Positions 1 through 17,500 of a stretch of 64,000 nt of DNA are shown here, piece by piece. Both the position numbers and the translations under genes were made by a program. Under the pieces are notes generated by a model. That model saw only the letters and a program-made list of their open reading frames with translations. It was not told the origin of the DNA and made no database searches. Positions within the stretch are counted from its first letter, which is position 1. Each line of letters opens with the position of its first letter. The DNA is taken from the NCBI RefSeq assembly GCF_932526225.1, contig NC_064041.1, forward strand, positions 10,770,813 to 10,834,812, read 5' to 3'. This DNA comes from Nematostella vectensis (taxonomy: Eukaryota; Cnidaria; Anthozoa; Actiniaria; Edwardsiidae).

Positions 1-917
1 ATAACAGCCAGACTTAAAGACTAGATATGACACAACTAAAACGTTTTCAAAAAAAAAACATGCTCGGTGTTGGTGTCTTAAAATTCTAGAAAACTATAAA
101 CGTGTTTAAATTGCTAGGAAGAACTGCCTGTTGACTACACCCAAAGTGCTATCGCATTGGGTTAAAATTAATTTTTATAGGATTCCCCGCTCCAGGCAAA
201 CGTAAACATTTTGCTTTCTTAAGCCAAGGATAGTGTTAATCAAAGCTTCTTCAAAGTTGAGGCCATGGTAGCGTGCGTCGAAATTTTTGAGGCACCATAC
301 GGATCATTCACCCAAAGTTGACCATGTGCAAAAAAGACTTGGTAAGCATTACCCCTTATTCCATCCCTAGCAGAGATAGTTGGTGGGCCCTTATCAGGGG
401 GAGGGGCCGAGGGTGGGGGATCATATCCCCTACCAAATATTTTTAACATATCAATCAATGGCTGCCGTTTTACTAAATGGTCTTAAAAGAGCCTGGGGCG
501 AGCGCGCGGGATACATGTGATATTCTAAAACGTTAGAGACTAGGCTCCATTTCCAAGATGGCTGCCAGCAAAATCGTAGTAAACACGAATTCCTGCAAAT
601 TTACGTGGAAATTCTTGACTTACCAAGCTCTACAGCTCTAAAAAAATGAAAAAAAATGATTGAAGCGGACTCCCAAATATGGTATGTAGTGCCTTATAAG
701 GAAATGACCAAGCGAGCTAGAAAAACGACAGTTTTTAAAACAAGATTGACTGATATGAAATCATAAGGAAAAAATCTGCAACGGCTTAGCTACCCCCCCT
801 TCTTTTTTGGTCATAACTCATAACTCTGTATCGTGCCCATAACCCTATATTTTTTTAGGCCTGCTTCGGCCCTGGTTGAATACAGGGTCTAATTTATTAC
901 GATCTGGCCAATGTCAC
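1..917. other. Gene-free left edge, probably urate oxidase intron
   Basis: No coding exon is supported here. It lies just downstream (on the minus strand) of the last visible urate oxidase exon, which ends in an incomplete codon, so the stretch is most likely intron. Short open frames at 240-458 show no family resemblance. Both ends of the stretch are A/T-rich. Confidence 0.5.
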
Positions 918-7146
<6,229 letters not shown>

Positions 7147-7454
7147 AGTATACTACCGTAAAATGAGCTGGTGATTATTTGTTGGACTCTATGAATATAT
7201 CCCCAAGGAAATCATTACATATGCAAATCTAAAAGTTCAGACAAAAAAAATTATCGGTCATAATGAACATAAATTTTGAAAAGGTCTGGAACCTCATGCT
7301 CAGGTTAGCTTTTAAAATGCATTTTGGCGCGCATACCAGTGGGGATTGTAATGCACGATATACGAATACCAGAGGGGATTGTAATGCATGATAACACGCG
7401 TAAAGAGAATGCTTGTTGAAATGTGTTATTTGAATGACTTTGCCTAGGATTGCG

Positions 7455-7635
7455 CACTGCCGTAGCAGGCCACGTAAGATTGGAGGAGGGGGGGGCACAA
7501 TACAGAAACATTAAGAAAATATTGGGGGCACAGCCATGCCCCTTCTGGTCATTTCCTTATATTTTTTTAAAATATTGGGGGGGGGGGGGGGGGGGGGCAC
7601 ATGCCCCCAGTGCCCCACCCCCTGCTATGGCCCTG
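7455..7635. mobile_element. GC-rich MITE with 5-bp target duplication (TTGCG)
   Basis: The element starts CACTGCCGTAGCAGG and ends, on the opposite strand, CAGGGCCATAGCAGG. It contains a run of about 20 G. It is bounded by TTGCG at 7450-7454 and 7636-7640. The uninterrupted sequence (CTAGGATTGCGTGAGGGTG) survives in inverted form at about 10190-10215, which fixes both boundaries. Related copies occur near 58262, 62180 and 62770. Confidence 0.8.
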
Positions 7636-8329
7636 TTGCGTGAGGGTGTTAGATCGCGAGAGATGTTCTGTCAAGAGTATTAGGGTTTTGGGAGGGAATA
7701 TGGACACTGTTGTCACGTATGTATTCGATTCTCAATAAAAAGAAAAACGTGTAGTTAAGTGCCATTCAAACAACACTGTGTCACCAAAATATCCTAATCT
7801 CCTTGGTCAGCGTGGTTGCTATCTTTTCGTGAATGAATTCTAGGGTAACCCTTAGATTCATGTACGACAGATGATGCACAGATGGAAGATCCATTCAGTG
7901 GAACATTGTGCCCTACAAAAATAAAAGGGCCATACGTTTTTCGAAAGAGGGGTGGTAAGTGCTGGACAGTTCCCCACCGATATTGTATACGAGCATTTGG
8001 AAATGTAGACTGAGCATGCAAGCATAGAAACGCGATGACAGCAAGAAAATCAATCCCGACGTTGTCCATCATCATCGCATGTCCATAATTTTCTTGTAGA
8101 AAGGATCTTTCCGCAAAGCACGTATCCACTTTAGATTTTCAAAAAGCACATGTCTCAGCTCTGTTCGGTGGTGGGGAACAAGATGATTTGTTGCTTTGGC
8201 TTCAGACATCTCTGCATTGCTTCCTTGTTGCTCATACTTTGGGTAACAAGATGATTTTTTGCTTTGGCTTCAGACATCTCTGTATCGTTTCCTTATTTCG
8301 CCCCATGACAGGTTCTCCAATAGGGTTCT

Positions 8330-8515
8330 GGATTCCGGATCCTAGTGTGTGGATTCCGGATTCCATGTGGGTTTTTTCTCGTGGATTCCGGATTCCAGCA
8401 GCATGGATTCCGGATTCCATATCTCATTTTTTCATGGATTCCGGATTCCATATCTCATTTTTTCATGGATTCCGGATTCCATATCTCATTTTTTCATGGA
8501 TTCCGGATTACCTGT
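8330..8515. repeat. Tandem repeat of about 32 bp based on GGATTCCGGATTCC
   Basis: The words ATGGATTCCGGATTCC and ATATCTCATTTTTTC alternate about five times. Just upstream, TTGCTTTGGCTTCAGACATC is directly duplicated at 8193 and 8259. Confidence 0.85.
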
Positions 8516-8876
8516 CATATTGCTCATACTTTGCTACAAGCTCATGGAAGCGATCTTCGGGACAGTCACATTCGGGACAGTATCATCTAGATTCTAGTCT
8601 GAAGATGAGTTTTCAATTGAAGTATTACGGACTGGTTAATTTCGCTATCCTTATAATCTTACATTGTTTCTGTCGAGGTGTTAGATTCGTCATCTGAGTA
8701 AATTGCGTTGTGTTCGCCATCTGACTAATGTCCAATAGATGTCATACTAACCTGGCCTTCACGCTATGGCGCGTCCAGAGTAGAATGAGAATTTGGTTCG
8801 ACCTTTTAGTGTTATTACAATATTTTTTTTTTTTTTTTGGCCTGGTTGGATACTGTATGTTATGAAGAAAGAACCT

Positions 8877-9705
8877 GGCCAAAAAGACTAAAGACAGGCC
8901 AAAAAGGCTGAAACAGGCCAAAAAGGCTAAAGACAGGCCAAAAAGGCTGAAGACAGGCCAAAAAGGCTGAAGACAGGCCAAAAAGGCTGAAGACAGGCCA
9001 AAAGGCTGAAGGCAGGTGAAAAAGGCTGAAGACAGACCAAAAAGGCTAAAGACAGGCCAAAAAGGCTAAAGACAGGCCAAAAAGGCTAAAGACAGGCCAA
9101 AAAGGCTAAAGACAGGCCAAAAAGGCTAAAGACAGGCCAAAAAGGCTAAAGACAGGCCAAAAAGGCTGAAGACAGGCCAAAAAGGCTAAAGACAGGCCAA
9201 AAAGGCTGAAGACAGGCCAAAAAGGCTGAAGACAGGCCAAAGAGGCTGAAGACAGGCCAAAAAGGCTGAAGACAGGCCAAAAAAGCTAAAGACAGGCCAA
9301 AAAGGCTGAAGACAGGCCAAAAAGGCTGAAGACAGGCCAAAAAGGCTGAAGACAGGCCAAAAAAGCTAAAGACAGGCCAAAAAGGTAAAAAGGCTGAAGA
9401 CAGGCCAAAAAGGCTGAAGACAGGCCAAAAAGGCTGAAGACAGGCCAAACAGGCTAAAGGCAGGCCAAAAAGGCTAAAGACAGGCCAAAAAGGCTAAAGA
9501 CAGGCCAAAAAGGCCGAAGACAGGCCAAAAAGGCTGAAGACAGGCCAAGAAGCCTAGACGGGCCAAAAGGCTGAAGACAGGCCAAAAAGGCTGAAGACAG
9601 GCCAAAAAGGCTAAAAGACAGGCCAAAAAGGCTAAAGACAGGCCAAAAAGGATGAAGACAGGCCAAAAAGGCTAAAGACACGCCAAAAAGGATGAAGACA
9701 GGCCA
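8877..9705. repeat. 20-bp minisatellite, about 41 copies
   Basis: The unit is GGCCAAAAAGGCTGAAGACA, with a frequent G/A variant (GGCTAAAGACA) and a few length variants. It lies in the spacer of the inverted duplication. Confidence 0.95.
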
Positions 9706-10920
9706 CACGTGCCATAAAGGTCAACAAAGACCCCATACCTAATTCGCATATGTAGCATTAAAAAATAATAATTCCTAAACAAATACAAATCCGAAACAAA
9801 ACAAAAACTGATTTAGAAGAATCCTACATAAAACAAGAATTTCGGAACGTGGTCCATTCTTATTAAGTCATCTCGTTGAAAGCATGACAAAGCATTTTTG
9901 CAAAAATTGCACCTACCCGAATTGTGGCGCGAAAGAGTTGGTTTGAAAAACGTATGGCCTTTTTATTTTTGTAGGGCACAATGTCTCACTGAATGGATCT
10001 TCCATCATATGTCGTACATAAATCTTATGGTTACCCTAGAATTCTTTTACGAAAAGATGGCAGCCACGCTGACTAAGGATATTCTTGTGACATAGGTGTT
10101 GTTTGAAATGGCACTTAAGTACATGTTTCTCTTTTTATTGAGAATCGAATACATTTCTAACGTGACAACAGACAGAACATCTCTCGCGATCTAACACCCT
10201 CACGCAATCCTAGGCAAAGTCTTACATTTCAACATCAATCTCTTTATGAGTGTTATCATGCATTACAATCCCAAATGCAATTTAATCCCCTCTGCTATTC
10301 GTGACATCACTTCCGACGCCAGAGTGGTGGTGGTGGGGGTATACTACTAGCGATACTCAGGTGACTCAGGAGGTACAGAATTAAAAAAAAAAAAATCAAT
10401 TATCAGATCAATTTTAAGTCGAGGTAAAGGACTGGTCAAGAGCATCATTTTGTAACCAGAAATTGATTCAACAAGAGACCATCAGTAGGGAGTAAGTACG
10501 CAGCTGCATTGTCTCCTATTATCTTTGTTCTACAAAGGAGTTATTTTGTCTCTATTCTCGTTCTTTGTGTCGAGGTGCGGATATTGTTTATTTGCCCAAT
10601 CAAATTGCGACTTGTAAGAGCTGCGTACTCACCCTCAGTAGGTACAAATAATTCTAGAAAATCAAAATCTAGGGTTTTATTTTTCTTAAGTATGCCTTTT
10701 CACTTATCTTTAAGATTGCTGTTGACCACATTATCTTTTGCTTTTTCTTAGCGTTAAAATTATTTTATTGACAAGCATATTGGACCTTTTTTTAGTCCTT
10801 TCATGAATCATATTCTTGGAACACCCTGTACTCACTTTAAACTTTTACTGGAACTAAGCAAGCTACTGTATATTAATTAAAAGTCAAATCATTTTCAATC
10901 CTTGCTATTCTAAAATATTT

Positions 10921-13900
10921 TTATGCAATCAAATGGGGTGGTATTCCTAGCTCCGCAAACTTCTCCGGCGACACATGCTCAACATCTGGCACATGGGACA
11001 TGAGACACTGTACTGACAAGTCCAGCAGCGAAGGTACAGTTAGCCACAGCTTGTGAATGTCACTGGAGCGGGCGTCGGTATCTGCCTGCATAGACTTGAC
11101 ACCACCAAATATGTACATGCAACCCCCTGGAGTGATGGCTGCAGAGTGGAAGTACACAGGATATGGGAGGATCTAAGAGGAGGAAAGGGCAGGTAACTTA
11201 CATTAAGTAATAACTTATCAGTTATTATCTGCAGTATCAGTTATTACTTATGACTTACACTGGCTTAACAGTTATACTGGCAGTGGAAAGTACAACAAAA
11301 CAAGACTCAAAATAAAGTGCCCCTGTGTGAGAATTGTTAGTAAGCACGGTCACTGAAGTGCCCCTGTGTGAGAATTGTTAGTAAGCACGGTCACTGAAGT
11401 GCCCCTGTGTGAGAATTGTTAGTAAGCACGGTCACTGAAGTGCCCCTGTGTGAGAATTGTTAGTAAGCACGGTCACTGAAGTGCCCCTGTGTGAGAATTG
11501 TTAGTAAGCACGGTCACTGAAGTGCCCCTGTGTGAGAATTGTTAGTAAGCACGGTCACTGAAGTGCCCCTGTGTGAGAATTGTTAGTAAGCACGGTCACT
11601 GAAGTGCCCCTGTGTGAGAATTGTTAGTAAGCACGGTCACTGAAGTGCCCCTGTGTGAGAATTGTTAGTAAGCACGGTCACTGAAGTGCCCCTGTGTGAG
11701 AATTGTTAGTAAGCACGGTCACTGAAGTGCCCCTGTGTGAGAATTGTTAGTAAGCACGGTCACTGAAGTGCCCCTGTGTGAGAATTGTTAGTAAGCACGG
11801 TCACTGAAGTGCCCCTGTGTGAGAATTGTTAGTAAGCACGGTCACTGAAGTGCCCCTGTGTGAGAATTGTTAGTAAGCACGGTCACTGAAGTGCCCCTGT
11901 GTGAGAATTGTTAGTAAGCACGGTCACTGAAGTGCCCCTGTGTGAGAATTGTTAGTAAGCACGGTCACTGAAGTGCCCCTGTGTGAGAATTGTTAGTAAG
12001 CACGGTCACTGAAGTGCCCCTGTGTGAGAATTGTTAGTAAGCACGGTCACTGAAGTGCCCCTGTGTGAGAATTGTTAGTAAGCACGGTCACTGAAGTGCC
12101 CCTGTGTGAGAATTGTTAGTAAGCACGGTCACTGAAGTGCCCCTGTGTGAGAATTGTTAGTAAGCACGGTCACTGAAGTGCCCCTGTGTGAGAATTGTTA
12201 GTAAGCACTGTCACTGAAGTGCCCCTGTGTGAGAATTGTTAGTAAGCACGGTCACTGAAGTGCCCCTGTGTGAGAATTGTTAGTAAGCACTGTCACTGAA
12301 GTGCCCCTGTGTGAGAATTGTTAGTAAGCACGGTCACTGAGGTGCCCCTGTGTGAGAATTGTTAGTAAGCACGGTCACTGAGGTGGTCACTGCCAGAGGG
12401 TTCTTTTACATCCCTTTGATTCAAATTAGCGTAGTGCAGCTGGAATTGATGGGGCTTCTGGTTCGTTATCCTTATCCAAGGAGAGTGGGAACACAGGAGA
12501 CATGACTCGTAGAATTCGTATTTCCCTAGAACTGTCAAACTTTGGAATAGTCTTCCTTCACTTATGAAATCTTGCACTACGCTTTCGTCTTTCAGGTATC
12601 AGCTGACCACTCACTATTTAGAGAAACTTGCCTTTTACCAACCTCCATAATTTCAAAGATCTTAAATTTATGTAATTCAATTTTTATTTTCGTTTTAGAA
12701 TTCTTATTGTTTGTAATTTGTTGGGAAAGAATTTCAATTGGGGCTTACGCCCTGTTTTCTTCTCCCGTCACATTGTTTCTTATTTTCTTTATTTTGTTTA
12801 TTTCCTATTGTAAACCGTAGTATTTTTTTTTGTGTGACAAAGCCAATAAACTAAACTAACTAAACTCAGGTTATGTTTCAGGCCAGAACCAATATCCAAA
12901 ACCTGGGCCATAGCTGTCAGAGGCCAATGTGTTAAAACACTATGCCATCTAGGGGTTTCATTAAGTTCCAGATTAGACAGTGGAAATTGATAAGTATGCA
13001 GTGGAAGTTATCAGTTCAAATAAAACATTAATCACCTTTTTTCAAAAAGTAGCCAGCATTCGGAAAATAGTAGCTTGCAGTTCCGCCTGCAGTCCTTGAA
13101 CTAACGTACACAGTACAGAGATAGACAAAGAAGGAAAGGGGCCCCTTCCTGGAGGCTGGCATATCTGCTGATATTTTTCTAAGGTTAAAATACTTACTCT
13201 CTCAATAGGTAATAGATAACAGAGTATTTACTGTTATATATTACCTATTTACTTACTTTTAAATATGTACTATTCTCAATAGGTAATAGAAAACAGAGAT
13301 AAGTTAGGTAAATATTGATAAATCATACCTTAGGTAACTTAGTCCACTGAAACCTAACAAGATCTAGACTCCAGACATCGTTATAGATAGTCTGTCCGTC
13401 ATAACCTCCACAAATATACACAGCATCTTTATACAGCACGCATCCATGGCAACGGCGACGTGGTGGAATTCCATGCTCTTGAGACACTAAACATTCATAC
13501 ACTTGCCATTTATTAGTTTGGTAACAAAACGCGTGAACCTTATCTAAGTTATAAAACTCTTGTGGATCAGTGCTCCCCATCCCTCCACCAATGACGTAAA
13601 AACTCCCCTTGTAATCAACAGCCTCGTGTCTGTACCTGGGGAAGGGGACGCTCTCATTCTGAGTTGAGACATACTTCCATTCCTTTGTTTTGAAGGAGAA
13701 TTTAGAAAGGTAGCAATTAAACATATGACCTGTCGTGCCTGCAAACACGTATAGATCTTGGTCTGGGGATAAAACCATACTCTGGCCGTATCCAGGGATG
13801 GGAAGGGAAGGTTTTTTGTCGTATAAATAGCCCGCTAACTCGTCATCGATGTCTGAGTCATCATCTTCGCTGTCTTCTTGGTCTGATCCTTCCTGTCTCC

Positions 13901-14294
13901 TATTTTTAATTTTCGTACTCGTTGTTTCCAATTCTATCCACTCTTTCTTGCTCAAAAGACAAATATGAAGTTGCGCGCTATTGCTCTGACCAAAAGGTAT
14001 CCCTGAACCTCCATATACGATCAAGTTCCCTTTGTTTAGAAGAACGCAGCTCGAGCAAACAGAGCTCGGAAAAGGGCCTGTGGTTATTACTCTACTCCAG
14101 CACTGTGAGGCGATGTTGAAGCGCCATAATTCACGAAAGAGCTTTTCGCTGTAATGTGGTGAGTATCCACCGAATACGTAGACATTTCGATCATCGGCAA
14201 CGCATCTATGCCCGCTTCTAGGTAAAGGAGAAGGGCTCGTGTTTCTCGGATTTATCGTTTTCGCGATTTCATTTGTTTTACCTTCTTCGGCCAT
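10921..14294 (-). CDS. KLHDC10: Kelch-repeat protein, KLHDC10-like
   Basis: Two coding exons, 14294-13329 and 11172-10921, join in phase 0 to a protein of 405 aa. Human KLHDC10 is 442 aa. The family is a Kelch beta-propeller substrate receptor for cullin-2 ubiquitin ligases that recognises C-terminal degrons. Visible Kelch signatures are RNVYVFGGYS, GNLIVYGGSG, SFYVIGGG, AVYICGGYDG and GCMYIFGGV, giving about six blades. An acidic linker (QEDSEDDDSDIDDE) splits the propeller, as expected of a disordered loop. The tail contains LSVQCLMS, fitting a BC-box, and GIPPHLI, fitting a Cul2-type box. I chose the start MAEEGKTNE at 14294; an upstream in-frame Met at 14429 would add 45 residues with no family resemblance. 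The intron holds a 41-bp array and a LINE fragment. Confidence 0.85.
11314..12384. repeat. 41-bp minisatellite, about 26 copies, in the KLHDC10 intron
   Basis: Plus-strand units start GTGCCCCTGTGTGAGAATTG and are almost identical; only a few carry G/T or A/G changes. On the transcribed minus strand each unit reads TTACTAACAATTCTCACACA followed by G, so it contains a perfect TACTAAC branch-point word and a CACAG acceptor-like end. Confidence 0.97.
12395..12865 (+). mobile_element. 3' fragment of a non-LTR (LINE) retrotransposon
   Basis: From about 12520 an open stretch reads RTVKLWNSLPSLMKSC and continues with SSFRYQL before a stop. This resembles the region after the reverse transcriptase in CR1/jockey-type LINEs, which typically ends in (R)LWNSLP. 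An AT-rich 3' region follows, ending in AAACTAAACTAACTAAAC, a short tandem tail of the kind seen at LINE 3' ends. The 5' part of the element is missing. It is inserted in the opposite orientation to KLHDC10. Confidence 0.65.
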
Positions 14295-14557
14295 TTTGAG
14301 TCTGACCTTGCCGCGTTGAATGCTGGGAAAACACAGACCACAGCATTTCCGAAGATAAACTGGAAAATTATTTCTGGACCCTGATATTTTAATTGTTATT
14401 TTTTCACAAAGTGGATAATCAAGAAACAATCATACAGGAATTAAAAATATATGTTTCTTTCTTTTGCAAAAATAAAACCCTGTTTGATCTGAGCTATTTT
14501 TCTCGCGGGTTCCCTGTGTTGTCCAGCTCACTCTAATCTTGTGGAAGAGCGTTCAAA
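14295..14557. promoter_or_regulatory. Shared divergent promoter region, KLHDC10-like and DNAAF5
   Basis: Only 263 bp separate the two start codons on opposite strands, so both 5' UTRs and both promoters must fit here unless upstream exons exist. I see no clear TATA box. Confidence 0.6.
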
Positions 14558-17500
14558 ATGGCGGCAGACTTGAGCTCAACGGAGGAAGATGTTCAGAGCG
14601 TTTTACAGGTGAAATATGCGAGGTTTTTTACTCAAATTATTCTAGCCTTATCTATTACTACTCTTAATCTCATACGACTCGCTTTATAATCCTTATGCTA
14701 AAAACAAGTCTTACAATCGACTCTGTCGCCGTTTTCAGTGTCAACTTTGACTGAATTTGTTATGATATTGGCTCATTCCAACAGCCTATCATTTTTTTTA
14801 AATAAATACTATAGGAGGGTGTATAAATGATTCACTAAATGTATTCACATTTTTTTACTAGTCGAATTGATGGTATACTTAGAAGACATTATGCATTTTT
14901 AACTTCTGTTTCCATAGAGACGAGTACAAGGATAAACTTTTATACTTCCATTCTCTTTGTAGATAATTCAAAGAGATGTCAACTGCCTTGCAGATAATAA
15001 TAAAACAACACGGAGAAGAGCGTTGGATAAGATCAAAAAAGAAACTTTGCAAAAAAAAGTATCTCTCAACCCGCATGTACTACAGGGGGTTCTTGATGAA
15101 ATCCTAAAACCCTTGTTAAAAGTATTTTCCGACCCAGCAGAGAAATGCAGAGAGCTTTCTGTCACTGTTGTATCAGAGTAAGTTCATTAACCATCTTTTA
15201 AAAGATCCTGTATCTGACTTGCATGCAGCTGTTGATAGGGTTTTAATGATTGTGATTACGAGTGAGAAATTAAATTATATTGAATTGAAAATAGAACTTC
15301 GAATTATCAATATATATTACCATCATAAAAAATTATATTAAATTATATCATATTATTATTATATTATAATTGTGATAAAATTATTTTGAAAGGATGAATT
15401 GCCTTTCACAGTGATTTTGTTACTAAAAAAATCCCAGGCATGCATACATATTCCTTATTCACAATATTGTAGTACACTCTTCTGTTAATATTTTGTCAAA
15501 GGTAGTCCAATGGTTCAAGGGGTACCAATTGAGGTACTGATTAAGTTAGTATTAAGAGATGATATATACAGTAGATAATGCATCTTTATTTTTTAGATTT
15601 TCAATCAAGGTAGAGGACATCTCTTTATCTCTTCCATATATCATCCCTACCATTTCTCAAAGGCTGGGACAGGCCGAGATGGTAGAGACATGTGAAGAAG
15701 TCAGATTTTCACTTGTTGCCATGTTGAGCTGTATTAGTGAACTATGTAAAAATAAAATGAGTGTCTACATAGATGATCTTATCAAGATTTTCCAAAGGAC
15801 TTTAGTGGATCCATTTCATGAAGTCAGAAAGGTAGGATTTTACTCCCAATTAGTTCAATTTATGTTAGTTGTTCAATAGAACCATAGCCTTATAATCCCC
15901 TACTATAGATAATGTTTACTATTCCTAGGCAGAAAGTAAAACCAAATATACATACTTCTTGAAACAAAATGTTATGAAAATAAACAATTTTACATACAAC
16001 CACATATACTACAAAACCCTAATTTTCCTTCAATGCCATACCATTCTGCATAAAAAAGGGTGGTGCTTTGCTTGGAATTTGTACAGTAAGTTGAGACAAT
16101 TAGAGGTTATAAGAACAAATCAAGATTGACTGGTTTGGTGAACACGGGTGCTTATTATTTTATAAATGTAATGGAAAGCAGTTTGTCCTAAAAACCTTAG
16201 CATTACAACACCAAATTAACAGGCAATTATATGCCTTCAAAGGAAGCTACAAAATCTTTCTTACAGCCTTTCCTGTGTTCTACAATAAGACAGAATGAAA
16301 CTGTGTTGTAGTGTACCATTTGCACTCTGGTATTTATTCCAATGTGTGCTCTTACTTAGGAAAGCTGTCGTTGTATCAACATCCTTGCTCCTGCTATTCC
16401 TGAGCAGTTCTATCACCAAGGCAACTCGCTTGTTAATCCACTTCTGAAAACCATCAGCCATCAGCACTCCAAGGTCCGGCACGCATGTATACAGGTACGT
16501 TATTCAACCACTACTGCCAATACATCGTGCTTTATGTACACTGCTGACGATACATTATGCTTTATGTACACTGCTGACAATACATCATGCTTTATGTACA
16601 CTGCTGATGATACATCATGCTTTATGTACACTGCTGATGATACATCATGCTTTATGTACACTGCTGACGATACATCATGCTTTATGCACACTGCTGACAA
16701 TACATCATGCTTTTTGTACACTGCTGACGGTACATCATGTTTTATGTACACTGCTGACAATACATCATGCTTTATGTACACTGCTAATGATACATCATGC
16801 TTTATGTACACTGCTGACGATACATCATGCTTTATGTACACTGCTGACGATACATCATGCTTTATGTACACTGCTGACGATACATCATGCTTTATGTACA
16901 CTGCTGACGATACATCATGCTTTATGTACACTGCTGACGATACATCATTCTTATGTACACTGCTGACGATACATCATGCTTTATGTACACTGCTGACGAT
17001 ACATCATGCTTTATGTACACTGCTGACGATACATCATGCTTTATGTACACTGCTGATGATACATCATGCTTTATGTACACTGCTGACGATACATCATGCT
17101 TTATGTACACTGCTGATGATACATCATGCTTTATGTACACTGCTGACGATACATCATGCTTTATGTACACTGCTGATGATACATCATGCTTTATGTACAC
17201 TGCTGACGATACATCATGCTTTATGTACACTGCCGACAATACATCATGCTTTATGTACACTGCTGACGATACATCATGCTTTATGTACACTGCTGACGAT
17301 ACATCATTCTTTATGTACACTGCTGACGATACATCATGCTTTATGTACACTGCTGACGATACATCATGCTTTATGTACACTGCTGATGATACATCATGCT
17401 TTATGTACACTGCTGAAAATACATCATGCTTTATGTACACTGCTGACGATACATCATGCTTATGTACACTGCTGACGATACATCATGCTTTATGTACACT

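Larger units (their letters stand above)
7365..10290. repeat. Inverted duplication, arms about 7365-7960 and 9943-10290
   Basis: The left arm read forward (GACTTTGCCTAGGATTGCG, CATGATAACAC, CCATACGTTTTTCG) reappears reverse-complemented in the right arm with scattered substitutions. The left arm is longer because it carries a transposon at 7455-7635 that the right arm lacks. The spacer contains the 32-bp and 20-bp tandem arrays. Confidence 0.8.
7147..10920. other. Intergenic region dominated by duplications and satellite DNA
   Basis: This lies between the urate oxidase start and the KLHDC10-like stop. I see an inverted duplication (about 7365-7960 against 9943-10290), an internal transposon insertion, a 32-bp repeat and a 20-bp satellite. 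Short open frames here (for example 7794-8129 minus) match no family I recognise and overlap the inverted duplication, so I do not call genes. Confidence 0.6.

Noticed and set aside
7794-8129. A 111-codon minus-strand gene
   Set aside because: No family resemblance, and the frame is not maintained in the inverted copy at 9943-10290.
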